NCBI RefSeq assembly: GCF_001905445.1
Contig: NZ_LIVQ01000002.1
Location: forward strand, 992,001 to 1,056,000
DNA: 64,000 nt
DNA from: Streptomyces sp. CB00455
GTDB lineage: Bacteria; Actinomycetota; Actinomycetes; Streptomycetales; Streptomycetaceae
Direction: 5' to 3'
The notes under the pieces: generated by a model
What the model was told of the DNA's origin: nothing
The model's database searches: none
The model's input: only the letters and a program-made list of their open reading frames with translations
Made by a program: the position numbers and the translations under genes
Shown: positions 19,732 to 27,947 of the stretch, one piece after another
Position numbering within the stretch: position 1 is the first letter of the stretch
Layout: every line of letters starts with the position of its first letter

Positions 19732-21107
19732 GCGTTCACCTCCGTGTCAGCCCAGAGGGTCGACTTCCTGGGGTCGAAGGGGCAGCCCTTGCCCGTGATG
19801 TGCTGCTCGTACTCCTCGCGGAAGTACTTCAGCGAGGAGAAGATCGGGCTGGCCGCGCCGTCGCCGAGTGCGCAGAAGGACTTGCCGTTGATGTTGTCGG
19901 CGATGTCGCCCAGTTTGTCGAGGTCGGCGAGGGTGCCGGTCCCGTTTTCGATGGAACGCAGCAGCTGGACCAGCCAGTACGTGCCTTCGCGGCACGGTGT
20001 GCACTTGCCGCAGGACTCGTGGGCGTAGAACTCGGTCCACCGGGTGACGGCCCGCACCACGCAGGTCGTCTCGTCGAAGCACTGGAGCGCCTTGGTGCCG
20101 AGCATCGAGCCGGCGGCGCCCACGCCCTCGTAGTCGAGCGGGACGTCGAGGTGCTCGTCGGTGAACATCGGGGTGGAGGAGCCGCCCGGGGTCCAGAACT
20201 TCAGCCGGTGCCCGGGCCGCATCCCGCCGCTCATGTCGAGGAGCTGGCGCAGGGTGATGCCGAGCGGGGCCTCGTACTGGCCGGGGCCCACGACGTGCCC
20301 GGAGAGCGAGTACAGGGTGAAGCCGGGGGACTTCTCGGTCCCCATCGCCTTGAACCAGTCCTTGCCCCTGTTGAGGATGGCGGGGACCGAGGCGATGGAT
20401 TCGACGTTGTTGACGACGGTGGGGCAGGCGTAGAGCCCTTCCACCGCGGGGAAGGGGGGACGCAGCCGGGGCTGGCCGCGCCGGCCTTCGAGGGAGTCGA
20501 GCAGGGCCGTCTCCTCGCCGCAGATGTAGGCGCCCGCCCCCGCGTGCACCGTGATGTCGAGATCGGTGCCGCTCCCGAGGATGTCCTTGCCGAGGTAGCC
20601 GGCCTCGTACGCCTCGCGCACCGCCTCGTGCAGGCGCCGCAGGACCGGCACGACCTCGCCGCGCAGGTAGATGAAGGCGTGCTGCGAGCGGATCGCGTAG
20701 CAGGCGATGATCATTCCCTCGATGAGGGAGTGCGGGTTGGCGAAGAGGAGGGGGATGTCCTTGCAGGTTCCCGGCTCCGACTCGTCCGCGTTGACCACCA
20801 GGTAATGCGGCTTCCCGTCTCCCTGCGGGATGAACTGCCACTTCATCCCGGTGGGGAAGCCCGCTCCGCCGCGCCCGCGCAGACCGGAGTCCTTCACGTA
20901 GGCGATCAGGTCGTCCGGGGTCATCGCGAACGCCTTGCGCAGGCCCTCGTAGCCCTCGTGGCGCCGGTAGGTCTCCAGGGTCCACGACTCGGGCTCGTCC
21001 CAGAAGGCCGACAGGACGGGCGCGAGGAGCTTCTCCGGGCTGGACCCGCCCCCGGCCTGCGGCCGGGAGGTGTCTCCGAGATGTTCGTTCGGAGTGGACA
21101 CCGACAT
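19728..21107 (-). CDS. nuoF: NADH-quinone oxidoreductase subunit F
   Basis: A 459-residue FMN- and NADH-binding subunit where electrons enter complex [17 protein letters not shown] is the nucleotide-binding Gly-rich loop, [12 protein letters not shown] the FMN site, and [13 protein letters not shown] plus the distal Cys in SFCALGDG ligate the N3 cluster. The start is ATG 21105-21107; an adjacent in-frame GTG (21108-21110) would give the GTGA overlap with nuoE seen elsewhere in the operon. A GGAGGGG site precedes both. Confidence 0.96.
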   Translation of the reverse strand: MSVSTPNEHLGDTSRPQAGGGSSPEKLLAPVLSAFWDEPESWTLETYRRHEGYEGLRKAFAMTPDDLIAYVKDSGLRGRGGAGFPTGMKWQFIPQGDGKPHYLVVNADESEPGTCKDIPLLFANPHSLIEGMIIACYAIRSQHAFIYLRGEVVPVLRRLHEAVREAYEAGYLGKDILGSGTDLDITVHAGAGAYICGEETALLDSLEGRRGQPRLRPPFPAVEGLYACPTVVNNVESIASVPAILNRGKDWFKAMGTEKSPGFTLYSLSGHVVGPGQYEAPLGITLRQLLDMSGGMRPGHRLKFWTPGGSSTPMFTDEHLDVPLDYEGVGAAGSMLGTKALQCFDETTCVVRAVTRWTEFYAHESCGKCTPCREGTYWLVQLLRSIENGTGTLADLDKLGDIADNINGKSFCALGDGAASPIFSSLKYFREEYEQHITGKGCPFDPRKSTLWADTEVNA

Positions 21108-21877
21108 CACTCCCCTCCCTTGGTGGTTGCCTCGCCCCGCGGGTGCACGACCGAGGTGTGCGGGGACTCGCCGCGTGCGAGGCGCAGGCCGGCCAGGGAG
21201 GCGGGGCCGGCGCCGCCGGTGGCCTCGACCGCGCCCTCGCGCTCGTCGGGGAAACCGGCCAGGATGCGGGCCGTCTCCTTGTACGTGCACAGCGGAGCGC
21301 CCCGGGTCGGCTCGACCGGCCGGCCGGCCAGGAGGTCGTCCACCATGGCCTTGGCGGACTCGGGGGTCTGGTTGTCGAAGAACTCCCAGTTCACCATCAC
21401 CACGGGGGCGAAGTCGCAGGCCGCGTTGCACTCGATGTGCTCCAGGGTGACCTTGCCGTCGGGGGTGGTCTCGTTGTTGCCGACCCCGAGGTGCTCCTTG
21501 AGCTCCTCGAAGATGGCGTCCCCGCCCATCACCGCGCACAGCGTGTTCGTGCAGACGCCGACCTGGTAGTCGCCCGAGGGCCGCCGCCGGTACATCGTGT
21601 AGAAGGTGGCGACGGCGGTGACCTCGGCGGTGGTCAGGCCCAGGACCTCGGCGCAGAAGCGGATGCCGGTGCGCGAGACGTAGCCCTCCTCGGACTGCGT
21701 CAGGTGCAGCAGGGGCAGCAGCGCGGAGCGGCTGTCGGGGTAGCGGGCGATGACCTCGGCGGCGTCGGCCGCGAGCCGCTCGCGGACCTCCGCCGGGTAG
21801 TCCGGGGCGGGCAGCTGGGGCATGCCCAGCGAGAGGGGGGCTGCGGGGGTCTCCCCCCGAGAAGGCACGGTGGTCAT
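21107..21877 (-). CDS. nuoE: NADH-quinone oxidoreductase subunit E
   Basis: A 256-residue thioredoxin-like [2Fe-2S] subunit (cluster N1a). The four Cys are in [10 protein letters not shown] and [11 protein letters not shown]. About 70 extra C-terminal residues beyond the E. coli form are rich in Ala, Gly and Arg, as in other actinobacteria. The ATG at 21875-21877 overlaps the nuoD stop (ATGA). Confidence 0.95.
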   Translation of the reverse strand: MTTVPSRGETPAAPLSLGMPQLPAPDYPAEVRERLAADAAEVIARYPDSRSALLPLLHLTQSEEGYVSRTGIRFCAEVLGLTTAEVTAVATFYTMYRRRPSGDYQVGVCTNTLCAVMGGDAIFEELKEHLGVGNNETTPDGKVTLEHIECNAACDFAPVVMVNWEFFDNQTPESAKAMVDDLLAGRPVEPTRGAPLCTYKETARILAGFPDEREGAVEATGGAGPASLAGLRLARGESPHTSVVHPRGEATTKGGE

Positions 21878-23208
21878 CGGTCGACGCCTCCCATCACGGG
21901 GTCGATGGAGGCGACGGCGACGATGACGTCGGCGACCTGGCCGCCCTCGCACATCGCCGCCATGGCCTGGAGGTTGGTGAAGGACGGGTCGCGGAAGTGG
22001 ACCCGGTAGGGGCGGGTGCCGCCGTCGGAGACGACGTGCACGCCGAGCTCGCCCCTGGGTGATTCGACGGCCGCGTACGCCTGCCCGGCCGGCACCCGGA
22101 AGCCCTCGGTCACGAGCTTGAAGTGGTGGATCAGGGCCTCCATGGAGGTGCCCATGATGTTCTTGATGTGGTCGAGGGAGTTGCCGAGGCCGTCGGGGCC
22201 CATCGCCAGCTGCGCGGGCCAGGCGATCTTCTTGTCGGCGACCATCACCGGTCCGGGATCCAGCCGGGCCAGGCACTGCTCGATGATCCGCAGCGACTGG
22301 CGCATCTCCTCCAGGCGGATCAGGAACCGCCCGTAGGAGTCGCAGGACTCGGTGGTCGGCACGTCGAACTCGTAGGTCTCGTAGCCGCAGTACGGGTCCG
22401 ACTTGCGCAGGTCGTGGGGCAACCCCGCGGAGCGCAGGACGGGGCCGGTGGCGCCCAGGGCCATGCAGCCGGCGAGGTCGAGGTAGCCCACGTCCTGCAT
22501 GCGGGCCTTGAAGATCGGGTTGCCGGTGGCGAGCTTGTCGTATTCCGGCAGGTTCTTCTTCATGGTCTTGACGAACTCGTGCAGCTGGTCGACGGCGCCC
22601 GGGGGCAGGTCCTGCGCGAGCCCGCCGGGGCGGATGAACGCGTGGTTCATGCGCAGGCCGGTGATCAGCTCGAAGATGTCGAGGATGAGCTCGCGGTCGC
22701 GGAAGCCGTAGATCATGATCGTCGTCGCGCCCAGCTCCATGCCGCCGGTGGCGATGCACACCAGGTGGGAGGAGAGCCGGTTGAGTTCCATCAGCAGCAC
22801 GCGGATGACCGTGGCGCGGTCCGGGACCTGGTCGGTGATGCCCAGCAGCTTCTCGACGCCCAGGCAGTACGCCGTCTCGTTGAAGAAGGGCGTCAGGTAG
22901 TCCATGCGCGTCACGAAAGTGGTGCCCTGGGTCCAGTTCCGGTATTCGAGGTTCTTCTCGATGCCGGTGTGCAGGTAGCCGATGCCGCAGCGGGCCTCGG
23001 TGACCGTCTCGCCGTCGATCTCCAGGATCAGGCGGAGCACGCCGTGGGTGGACGGGTGCTGGGGGCCCATGTTGACGACGATCCGCTCGTCGTCCGCGCG
23101 GGCCGCGGACTGCAGGACCTCGTCCCAGTCGCCGCCCGTGACGGTGTAGACGGGGCCTTCGGTGGTCTCCCGGGAGGAGGCGGGGTGCGATGCGTTCGGG
23201 GTGTTCAT
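21874..23208 (-). CDS. nuoD: NADH-quinone oxidoreductase subunit D
   Basis: A 444-residue 49-kDa-type subunit that forms the quinone-reduction site with Nuo[14 protein letters not shown] holds the conserved His of the quinone pocket, and the C-terminal DPVMGGVDR is the usual end. The [NiFe]-hydrogenase-type Cys ligands are absent, as expected. A roughly 35-residue N-terminal extension precedes the conserved core. The ATG shares one base with the nuoC stop (TGATG). Confidence 0.96.
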   Translation of the reverse strand: MNTPNASHPASSRETTEGPVYTVTGGDWDEVLQSAARADDERIVVNMGPQHPSTHGVLRLILEIDGETVTEARCGIGYLHTGIEKNLEYRNWTQGTTFVTRMDYLTPFFNETAYCLGVEKLLGITDQVPDRATVIRVLLMELNRLSSHLVCIATGGMELGATTIMIYGFRDRELILDIFELITGLRMNHAFIRPGGLAQDLPPGAVDQLHEFVKTMKKNLPEYDKLATGNPIFKARMQDVGYLDLAGCMALGATGPVLRSAGLPHDLRKSDPYCGYETYEFDVPTTESCDSYGRFLIRLEEMRQSLRIIEQCLARLDPGPVMVADKKIAWPAQLAMGPDGLGNSLDHIKNIMGTSMEALIHHFKLVTEGFRVPAGQAYAAVESPRGELGVHVVSDGGTRPYRVHFRDPSFTNLQAMAAMCEGGQVADVIVAVASIDPVMGGVDR

Positions 23209-23972
23209 CAGCTGTACGACCTCCGCTGGTCGGGAGCCGGGATCTGGGCGCCCTTGTACTCGACGGCGATGCCGCCGAGCGGGTAGTCCTTGCGCTGCGG
23301 GAAGCCCTGCCAGTCGTCCGGCATCATGATCCGGGTGAGGGCCGGGTGGCCGTCGAAGACCAGGCCGAAGAAGTCGTACGTCTCGCGCTCGTGCCAGTCG
23401 TTGGTGGGGTAGACGGAGACGAGCGAGGGGACGTGCGGGTCGCTGTCCGGGACGGACACCTCCAGCCGCAGGATCCGGCCGTGGGTGAGCGAGCGCAGGT
23501 GGTAGACGGCGTGCAGCTCGCGGCCCTTGTCGTGGGGGAAGTGCACCCCGCAGACGCCGGTGCACAGCTCGAAGCGCAGGGCCGGATCGTCGCGCAGGGT
23601 GCTCGCGACCCGTACGAGGTGCTCGCGGGCGATGTGGAAGGTGAGCTCGCCGCGGTCGACCACCGTCTTCTCGATGGCGTTCTCGGGGACCAGGCCCTGC
23701 TCTTCCAGCGCGCCTTCGAGCTCGTCGGCGACCTCGTCGAAGTAGGAGCCGTACGGGCGGCTGGTCGCGCCGGGCAGGACCACGGTGCGGACCAGGCCGC
23801 CGTATCCGCTGGTGTCGCCGCCGGCGGCGGCCCCGAACATGCCCTTGCGGACGCCGATGACCTCGGGTCCCTGGGCACGCGGTGCGGGTACGTTCCCGCC
23901 GCCCGCGCCGTTGGCGTCCTCCGCGCCTTCGCGGCCGTCGGCGCCGTTCTCCGGCTCTTGGGTCTCGCTCAC
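23208..23972 (-). CDS. nuoC: NADH-quinone oxidoreductase subunit C
   Basis: A 254-residue 30-kDa-type structural subunit. The N-terminal 60 residues are acidic and Gly-rich, apparently disordered. The core ends with the signature [18 protein letters not shown] followed by [22 protein letters not shown], used to contact NuoD. A GTG start at 23970-23972 overlaps the nuoB stop. Confidence 0.95.
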   Translation of the reverse strand: MSETQEPENGADGREGAEDANGAGGGNVPAPRAQGPEVIGVRKGMFGAAAGGDTSGYGGLVRTVVLPGATSRPYGSYFDEVADELEGALEEQGLVPENAIEKTVVDRGELTFHIAREHLVRVASTLRDDPALRFELCTGVCGVHFPHDKGRELHAVYHLRSLTHGRILRLEVSVPDSDPHVPSLVSVYPTNDWHERETYDFFGLVFDGHPALTRIMMPDDWQGFPQRKDYPLGGIAVEYKGAQIPAPDQRRSYS

Positions 23973-24523
23973 CGGAGCAGCCCCTTCATCTCGATGGTGG
24001 GCAGGGCCTTGAGGGCCGCCTCCTCCGCCTCACGGGCCGCCTCTTCGCGGTTCACGCCGAGCTTGCCGCCCTGGATCTTCTGGTGGAGCTTGAGGATCGC
24101 GTCCATCAGCATCTCGGGGCGCGGAGGACAGCCTGGCAGGTAGATGTCCACGGGGACGATGTGGTCGACGCCCTGGACGATCGCGTAGTTGTTGAACATC
24201 CCGCCCGAAGACGCACAGACGCCCATGGAGATGACCCATTTCGGCGCGGGCATCTGGTCGTACACCTGCCGCAGTACCGGCGCCATCTTCTGGCTCACCC
24301 GGCCGGCCACGATCATGAGGTCGGCCTGGCGCGGAGAGCCGCGGAAGACCTCCATGCCGAAGCGGGCCAGGTCGTACCGGCCCGCCCCGGTGGTCATCAT
24401 CTCGATGGCGCAGCACGCCAGACCGAAGGTGGCGGGGAAGACGGATGACTTGCGCACCCAGCCCGCGGCCTGTTCGACGGTGGTCAGCAGAAAGCCGCTC
24501 GGCAGCTTCTCTTCCAGTCCCAT
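23969..24523 (-). CDS. nuoB: NADH-quinone oxidoreductase subunit B
   Basis: A 184-residue subunit holding the terminal N2 [4Fe-4S] cluster. The tandem Cys pair is at 37-38 ([11 protein letters not shown]), with the other ligands in VCASSGG and LPGCPPRPE. These match the canonical pattern. Sixteen bases separate it from nuoA, the widest gap inside the operon's first half. Confidence 0.97.
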   Translation of the reverse strand: MGLEEKLPSGFLLTTVEQAAGWVRKSSVFPATFGLACCAIEMMTTGAGRYDLARFGMEVFRGSPRQADLMIVAGRVSQKMAPVLRQVYDQMPAPKWVISMGVCASSGGMFNNYAIVQGVDHIVPVDIYLPGCPPRPEMLMDAILKLHQKIQGGKLGVNREEAAREAEEAALKALPTIEMKGLLR

Positions 24524-24538
24524 GGAAAATTCAGCCCC

Positions 24539-24898
24539 TCAGTCCCATTCCAGGCCGCCGCGGCGCCAGACGTAGGCGTAGGCGACGAAGACGGTGAGCA
24601 CGAAGAGCAGCATCTCGACGAGCCCGAAGATCCCCAGGGAGTCGAAGGTGACGGCCCAGGGGTAGAGGAAGACAACCTCGATGTCGAAGACGATGAAGAG
24701 CATCGCCGTCAGGTAGTACTTGATGGGGAAGCGGCCGCCGCCGGCCGGCACGGGAGTGGGCTCGATGCCGCACTCGTATGCTTCGAGCTTTGCCCGGTTG
24801 TACCGCTTTGGACCGATCAGCGTGGCCATGACCACGGAGAAGATCGCAAACCCTGCGCCGAGGGCGCCGAGCACGAGGATGGGCGCGTACGCATTCAC
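24539..24898 (-). CDS. nuoA: NADH-quinone oxidoreductase subunit A
   Basis: A 119-residue, three-helix subunit and the first gene of the operon. YECGIEP carries the conserved Cys of the loop near the quinone site, and LFIVFDIEVVFLYPWAV is the second helix with its acidic residues. The GTG start at 24896-24898 follows AGGAG sites. A Rex-type operator lies 107 bases upstream. Confidence 0.96.
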   Translation of the reverse strand: MNAYAPILVLGALGAGFAIFSVVMATLIGPKRYNRAKLEAYECGIEPTPVPAGGGRFPIKYYLTAMLFIVFDIEVVFLYPWAVTFDSLGIFGLVEMLLFVLTVFVAYAYVWRRGGLEWD

Positions 24899-25004
24899 GC
24901 TCCTCGCTCCTTCCAGTCGTCCTTGACCGTTGGACCGCTGCGCCGGCTGGAGCGCCGCCCAGCGGGTGGCTGGGGGCGTGTCCCGCCTCGCGAAGATCGT
25001 GTAC

Positions 25005-25022
25005 ATGTGAGGCAGTTCACAA
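25005..25022. promoter_or_regulatory. Rex (redox-sensing repressor) operator upstream of nuoA
   Basis: ATGTGAGGCAGTTCACAA matches the Streptomyces Rex consensus TTGTGAA-N4-TTCACAA at all but two arm positions. Rex represses respiratory genes when NADH/NAD+ is low, and nuoA-N is a known Rex target in S. coelicolor. Its position upstream of nuoA is right for that role. Confidence 0.78.
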
Positions 25023-25132
25023 GCCGGACTGCTGCGCATCTTATGCCTGCTCGTCTGTGATCTGCGACACGGGTTGCAACACCGACTTTGTGATCTCCAC
25101 CACCTGACGAACGATCATGAAGGCAGATGAGT

Positions 25133-25176
25133 GGTGATCTTCATACGTGAAGCATCCACATGATCACCAAAGGTGA
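25133..25176. promoter_or_regulatory. Cluster of overlapping palindromes in the nuoA/NlpC divergent region
   Basis: GGTGATC (25133-25139) pairs with GATCACC (25162-25168); inside lies CTTCA-TACG-TGAAG (25139-25152), and TCACC-AAA-GGTGA (25164-25176) overlaps the right arm. A further wide pair, CTTTATCA (25213-25220) and TGATAAAG (25264-25271), follows. The 790-base gap 24899-25688 is A+T-richer than its surroundings and seems purely regulatory. The binding protein is unknown. Confidence 0.4.
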
Positions 25177-25580
25177 CATCCGGCCCTGTTACTGCAGGTA
25201 GAGGCCTTTGCGCTTTATCAAAGGTTTCCCTATGCAGGCAAATTGGCGACAGCAGCTCCTCGGTGATAAAGGGATCGGCGTCGCCCGGACGAGGGAGGTT
25301 CCGCGTACGGAAGTGGACGCGGGGCGGGAGCGCACGCCTGCCGTCACCGACCGTGTGCATCCGTTCACGATCGCGCCGCGGACTTCACGGCAAGGTCACG
25401 GACGGGCCACAGCGTCCGCACAGCGTGACGCTCCTGTGACCTGCGCCACTCCCGTTTCGCGTCGGCAAAAGCGGGCTTGGCCATCTGTGCGGAGTGATGG
25501 TAGGTCGTGGATCAATACGGACTAATTGCAGAAACCCCATGATCACAGGCTTGTGAAGCCATGTCCGTTTGGTCCGATAC

Positions 25581-25645
25581 GGCGTCAATAAGAAGCCTGA
25601 CGCCCCCGGTTCACGGGCTCCGCGAGCAACTGTGGCGCACGCCAC
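25581..25645 (+). ncRNA. Possible structured 5' leader of the NlpC/P60 gene
   Basis: Three consecutive stem-loops can form just before the gene: GGCGTCA/TGACGCC (25581-25604), CCCG/CGGG (about 25604-25616) and GTGGCG/CGCCAC (25632-25645), the last followed by TTTCTT. Actinobacterial cell-wall hydrolase genes often have regulatory leaders such as the c-di-AMP ydaO element, but I do not see the conserved ydaO core here. It could be an unassigned regulatory RNA or chance. Confidence 0.3.
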
Positions 25646-25688
25646 GTTTCTTGAAGGGAACCCATGGGCCCTGATACCGGTTGTCCTC

Positions 25689-26534
25689 ATGTCCCACACC
25701 GCTCACATACCCAGCCACCGGAAGCCCCGCCGCAGCGCCTCGAAGCTTGCGGTCCGCGCCGGAGTTGCCGGTGGCGTCCTCAGCACCCTCGCCATGGCCG
25801 GCACCGCGAGCGCGTCCCCGACCGCCGAGCCCGTGGCCGAGACAACGCTCGAAATGCCGGTCCTCAACCTGGACCTGGGCGCCGACGTCGCCTCCGCCGT
25901 CACCACGGCAGCCGAGAACACCCGCTCGGCAGCCGTCGAAGGCGAACTGACCGCCCAGGAGGAGAGCGCCCGCACCGGCGCCGCCGCCGAGGCGAAGAAG
26001 GCCAAGGAAGACGCCCAGCAGAAGGCCGACGCCGAGAAGAAGGTCCAGGAAGAGGCGGCCCGCAAGGCCGAGGCCGAGCGCGCCAACCGCAGCACCGCCC
26101 GCGCCACGCTCGCGACCAAGTCCTCCTCCGGCGCCACCTCCAGCGACGGCTCGGGCGCCTCGGTCGCCGCCCCGGCGACCGGCTCCGCCGCCGCCATCGT
26201 GAACTTCGCCCGCGCGCAGGTCGGCAAGGCGTACGTCATGGGCGGCACCGGGCCGTCCTCGTTCGACTGCTCCGGCCTCGTCCAGGCCGCCTACCGCCAG
26301 GCGGGCATCTCCCTGCCCCGCATGTCCCAGGACCAGTCCTCGGCCGGCACCTCGGTGTCCCTGAGCGCCCTCCAGCCTGGCGACATCCTGTACTGGGGCT
26401 CCAAGGGCAACGCCTACCACGTCGCCCTGTACGTGGGAGGCGGCAAGTTCGTCGGCGCGCAGAACCCCAGCACGGGCATCGTCGAGCGCGGCATGAGCTA
26501 CGACAGGCCGACGGGCGCCGTGCGCATCCTTTGA
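25689..26534 (+). CDS. Secreted NlpC/P60 peptidoglycan endopeptidase
   Basis: A 281-residue exported cysteine peptidase that cleaves stem peptides of peptidoglycan. The signal sequence spans about residues 10-45 (RAGVAGGVLSTLAMAGTASA). A charged Ala/Lys/Glu coiled-coil segment (about 75-135) precedes the C-terminal NlpC/P60 domain: catalytic Cys in SSFDCSGLVQ, His in AYHVALYVGGG, and the ending TGAVRIL is typical. The ATG at 25689 is the only good in-frame start, though it has no clear ribosome binding site. Divergent from nuoA; followed by a strong terminator. Confidence 0.92.
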   Translation: MSHTAHIPSHRKPRRSASKLAVRAGVAGGVLSTLAMAGTASASPTAEPVAETTLEMPVLNLDLGADVASAVTTAAENTRSAAVEGELTAQEESARTGAAAEAKKAKEDAQQKADAEKKVQEEAARKAEAERANRSTARATLATKSSSGATSSDGSGASVAAPATGSAAAIVNFARAQVGKAYVMGGTGPSSFDCSGLVQAAYRQAGISLPRMSQDQSSAGTSVSLSALQPGDILYWGSKGNAYHVALYVGGGKFVGAQNPSTGIVERGMSYDRPTGAVRIL

Positions 26535-26560
26535 GCCGTGTGAGACGTCGCGACGTCAGG

Positions 26561-26603
26561 AAGGGCCGGTACTCCCCCGCTCGGGGGCGGAGTACCGGCC
26601 CTT
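26561..26603 (+). terminator. Terminator of the NlpC/P60 gene
   Basis: AAGGGCCGGTACT and AGTACCGGCCCTT form a perfect 13-bp stem, extended inside by CCCCC/GGGGG, 26 bases after the stop. Confidence 0.85.
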
Positions 26604-26829
26604 CCGTCTGCCCCGGGCCGCGGAGGGACGCAGGCATCGCAATCCCCGTGACCGGCAGGCAACTTGTCAACGGCAGTCCCGTGCCACCCACCATCACCCG
26701 GCGCCCCTACCGGCCGCCCGCGCAGGGCTCCGTCCCGCCTGGCGGGCGGCCCGTATCGAACCGGCCGAGGCCCTGCGAAGATGGCCGTGGCGCGCCCGGC
26801 CCCGTTCGACCCATGGAGGTGGTGGCTTC

Positions 26830-27129
26830 GTGAGCACCAGGCCGTACGAGTACCACGGCACCGGCGACCCCACCGCGGCCCCCGCCGCCCTCGGTCTCGG
26901 ACTCCTCGCCGTGGGCGGCTGGCTGCTGACCACGGCCCGTCCCTGGCACAAGCCGGGCAACGCCCTGACCCTGGGCCTCGGCTGGAGCGCCTCCGGGGCA
27001 CTGCTGCTGTGCGGGCTGGTGCTGCTGGCCCGCTGCGTGCGCACGGTCCACGGCGTCACGGACGCGCAACCGCGAACGGCAGCGGACCGGGCCGGGGAGC
27101 CCCCCGCCCGGCCCACCGGCTCCTGCTGA
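26830..27129 (+). CDS. Small membrane protein of unknown function
   Basis: A 99-residue protein with a polar N-terminus, two hydrophobic helices (about 20-40, LGLGLLAVGGWLL, and 52-70, GALLLCGLVLLA) and a polar C-terminal tail. The GTG start follows GGAGGTGG. Not similar to a family I recognise. It lies alone between the NlpC/P60 terminator and the toxin-antitoxin pair. Confidence 0.65.
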   Translation: MSTRPYEYHGTGDPTAAPAALGLGLLAVGGWLLTTARPWHKPGNALTLGLGWSASGALLLCGLVLLARCVRTVHGVTDAQPRTAADRAGEPPARPTGSC

Positions 27130-27162
27130 GCCTGCGAAGCCGGTTCCACCTGGGTAACCGTC

Positions 27163-27177
27163 GGACAAGAAATGTCC
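27163..27177. promoter_or_regulatory. Candidate autoregulatory operator of the toxin-antitoxin pair
   Basis: GGACA-AGAAA-TGTCC is a perfect inverted repeat 25 bases before the antitoxin ATG. Ribbon-helix-helix antitoxins usually bind such small palindromes in their own promoter. Confidence 0.5.
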
Positions 27178-27201
27178 TACCGGCGGTGTTACGTTTTAGA
27201 T

Positions 27202-27444
27202 ATGAGCAGTCACGCAGCACCCGAGGCCGCCGAGCGGGCCGGCAAGAGATCCGTGTCGCTCGCCCAGTCGTTGATCAAGGAAGTCGAGGAACGCGCGGGT
27301 AAAAGCGGCTTCTCCTCCGTTGTGGCCGAAGCTCTGGAGGAATGGCTCGCCGCGCAGAAGCTCCGCGAGGTCGTGACCGCTGACCGCAAGGCGTTCGGCC
27401 CCGTATCCGCCGAAGCTCGGCGGCAGGCGGAGCAGGAGTGGTAA
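27202..27444 (+). CDS. Ribbon-helix-helix antitoxin
   Basis: An 80-residue protein. KRSVSLAQSLIKEVEERAG is the beta strand and first helix, FSSVVAEALEEWLA the second helix of the ribbon-helix-helix fold; the C-terminal 25 charged residues would contact the toxin. The ATG at 27202 starts the conserved part; an in-frame ATG at 27172 lies inside the operator palindrome and is less likely. There is no obvious ribosome binding site, so the mRNA may be leaderless. It overlaps the toxin by seven bases. Function is inferred from fold and pairing. Confidence 0.75.
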   Translation: MSSHAAPEAAERAGKRSVSLAQSLIKEVEERAGKSGFSSVVAEALEEWLAAQKLREVVTADRKAFGPVSAEARRQAEQEW

Positions 27445-27887
27445 GCAAGCGCCTCAAGATCAAGGCGAAGAGCGAGGGCACGCTCGTCCTGGACGCCCAA
27501 GGGCTTTCACTGCACGTCGACGGTGACGAGGGGATGCGTGCTCGCATCGAGGTCGCTCAGCAGAGCGGCCGACGCGTGGCGCTGTCCGCACTGACGCCCC
27601 TGGAGGTGCGTCGAACAGGAGAAGCCGCCAAGCGACTCCAGTTCCTGCTGTCCCGGTTCGACGTGAAGCCGGTCAACGACGCGGTGACGGACGCCGCGGC
27701 GAAACTGCTGGACGCCTCGGGCCTCGACGGGCACGAATGCCTCGTGGACGCACTCGTGGTGGCCACGGCCGCGCTCTGCCCGCCCCCGGTACTCCTCGTC
27801 ACCTCCGACAAGTCGCACATCCCCGCGCTGTGCAAGGCCGCAGAGGAGCTTCCCGGCTCACCGAAGGTGAAAATCGTCAACGTGTGA
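27438..27887 (+). CDS. PIN-domain ribonuclease toxin (VapC-like)
   Basis: A 149-residue PIN-domain protein. The acidic metal-binding residues are in LVLDAQG (Asp 19), SALTPLEV, HECLVDA and the final TSDKSHI, in the order expected of PIN nucleases. VapC-type toxins cleave tRNA or rRNA when their antitoxin is degraded. The GTG start at 27438 is used because it overlaps the antitoxin stop and follows CAGGA. Base composition matches its neighbours, so there is no sign of recent acquisition. Confidence 0.78.
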   Translation: MVSKRLKIKAKSEGTLVLDAQGLSLHVDGDEGMRARIEVAQQSGRRVALSALTPLEVRRTGEAAKRLQFLLSRFDVKPVNDAVTDAAAKLLDASGLDGHECLVDALVVATAALCPPPVLLVTSDKSHIPALCKAAEELPGSPKVKIVNV

Positions 27888-27902
27888 CGACCCCACCCCA
27901 CG

Positions 27903-27939
27903 GGCCGGGCCGCTCGACTGTCCAGCGAGCGGCCCGGCC
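27903..27939. terminator. Bidirectional terminator between toxin and menJ-like gene
   Basis: GGCCGGGCCGCTCG pairs perfectly with CGAGCGGCCCGGCC (14 bp) around a 9-base loop, in the 60-base space between convergent genes. Confidence 0.85.
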
Positions 27940-27947
27940 TTGAACGG

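Noticed and set aside
25208-25525. Open frame of 105 codons in the nuoA/NlpC gap
   Set aside because: No ribosome binding site, composition unlike coding sequence, overlaps palindromes, and no recognisable family.
25490-25690. ydaO (c-di-AMP) riboswitch before the NlpC/P60 gene
   Set aside because: The conserved GGGGTGAATC- and GTCAGCTAACC-like core elements were not found on the plus strand.
26830-27887. Genomic island around the toxin-antitoxin pair
   Set aside because: Base composition and codon use match the surroundings; no integrase, tRNA or direct repeats flank it.
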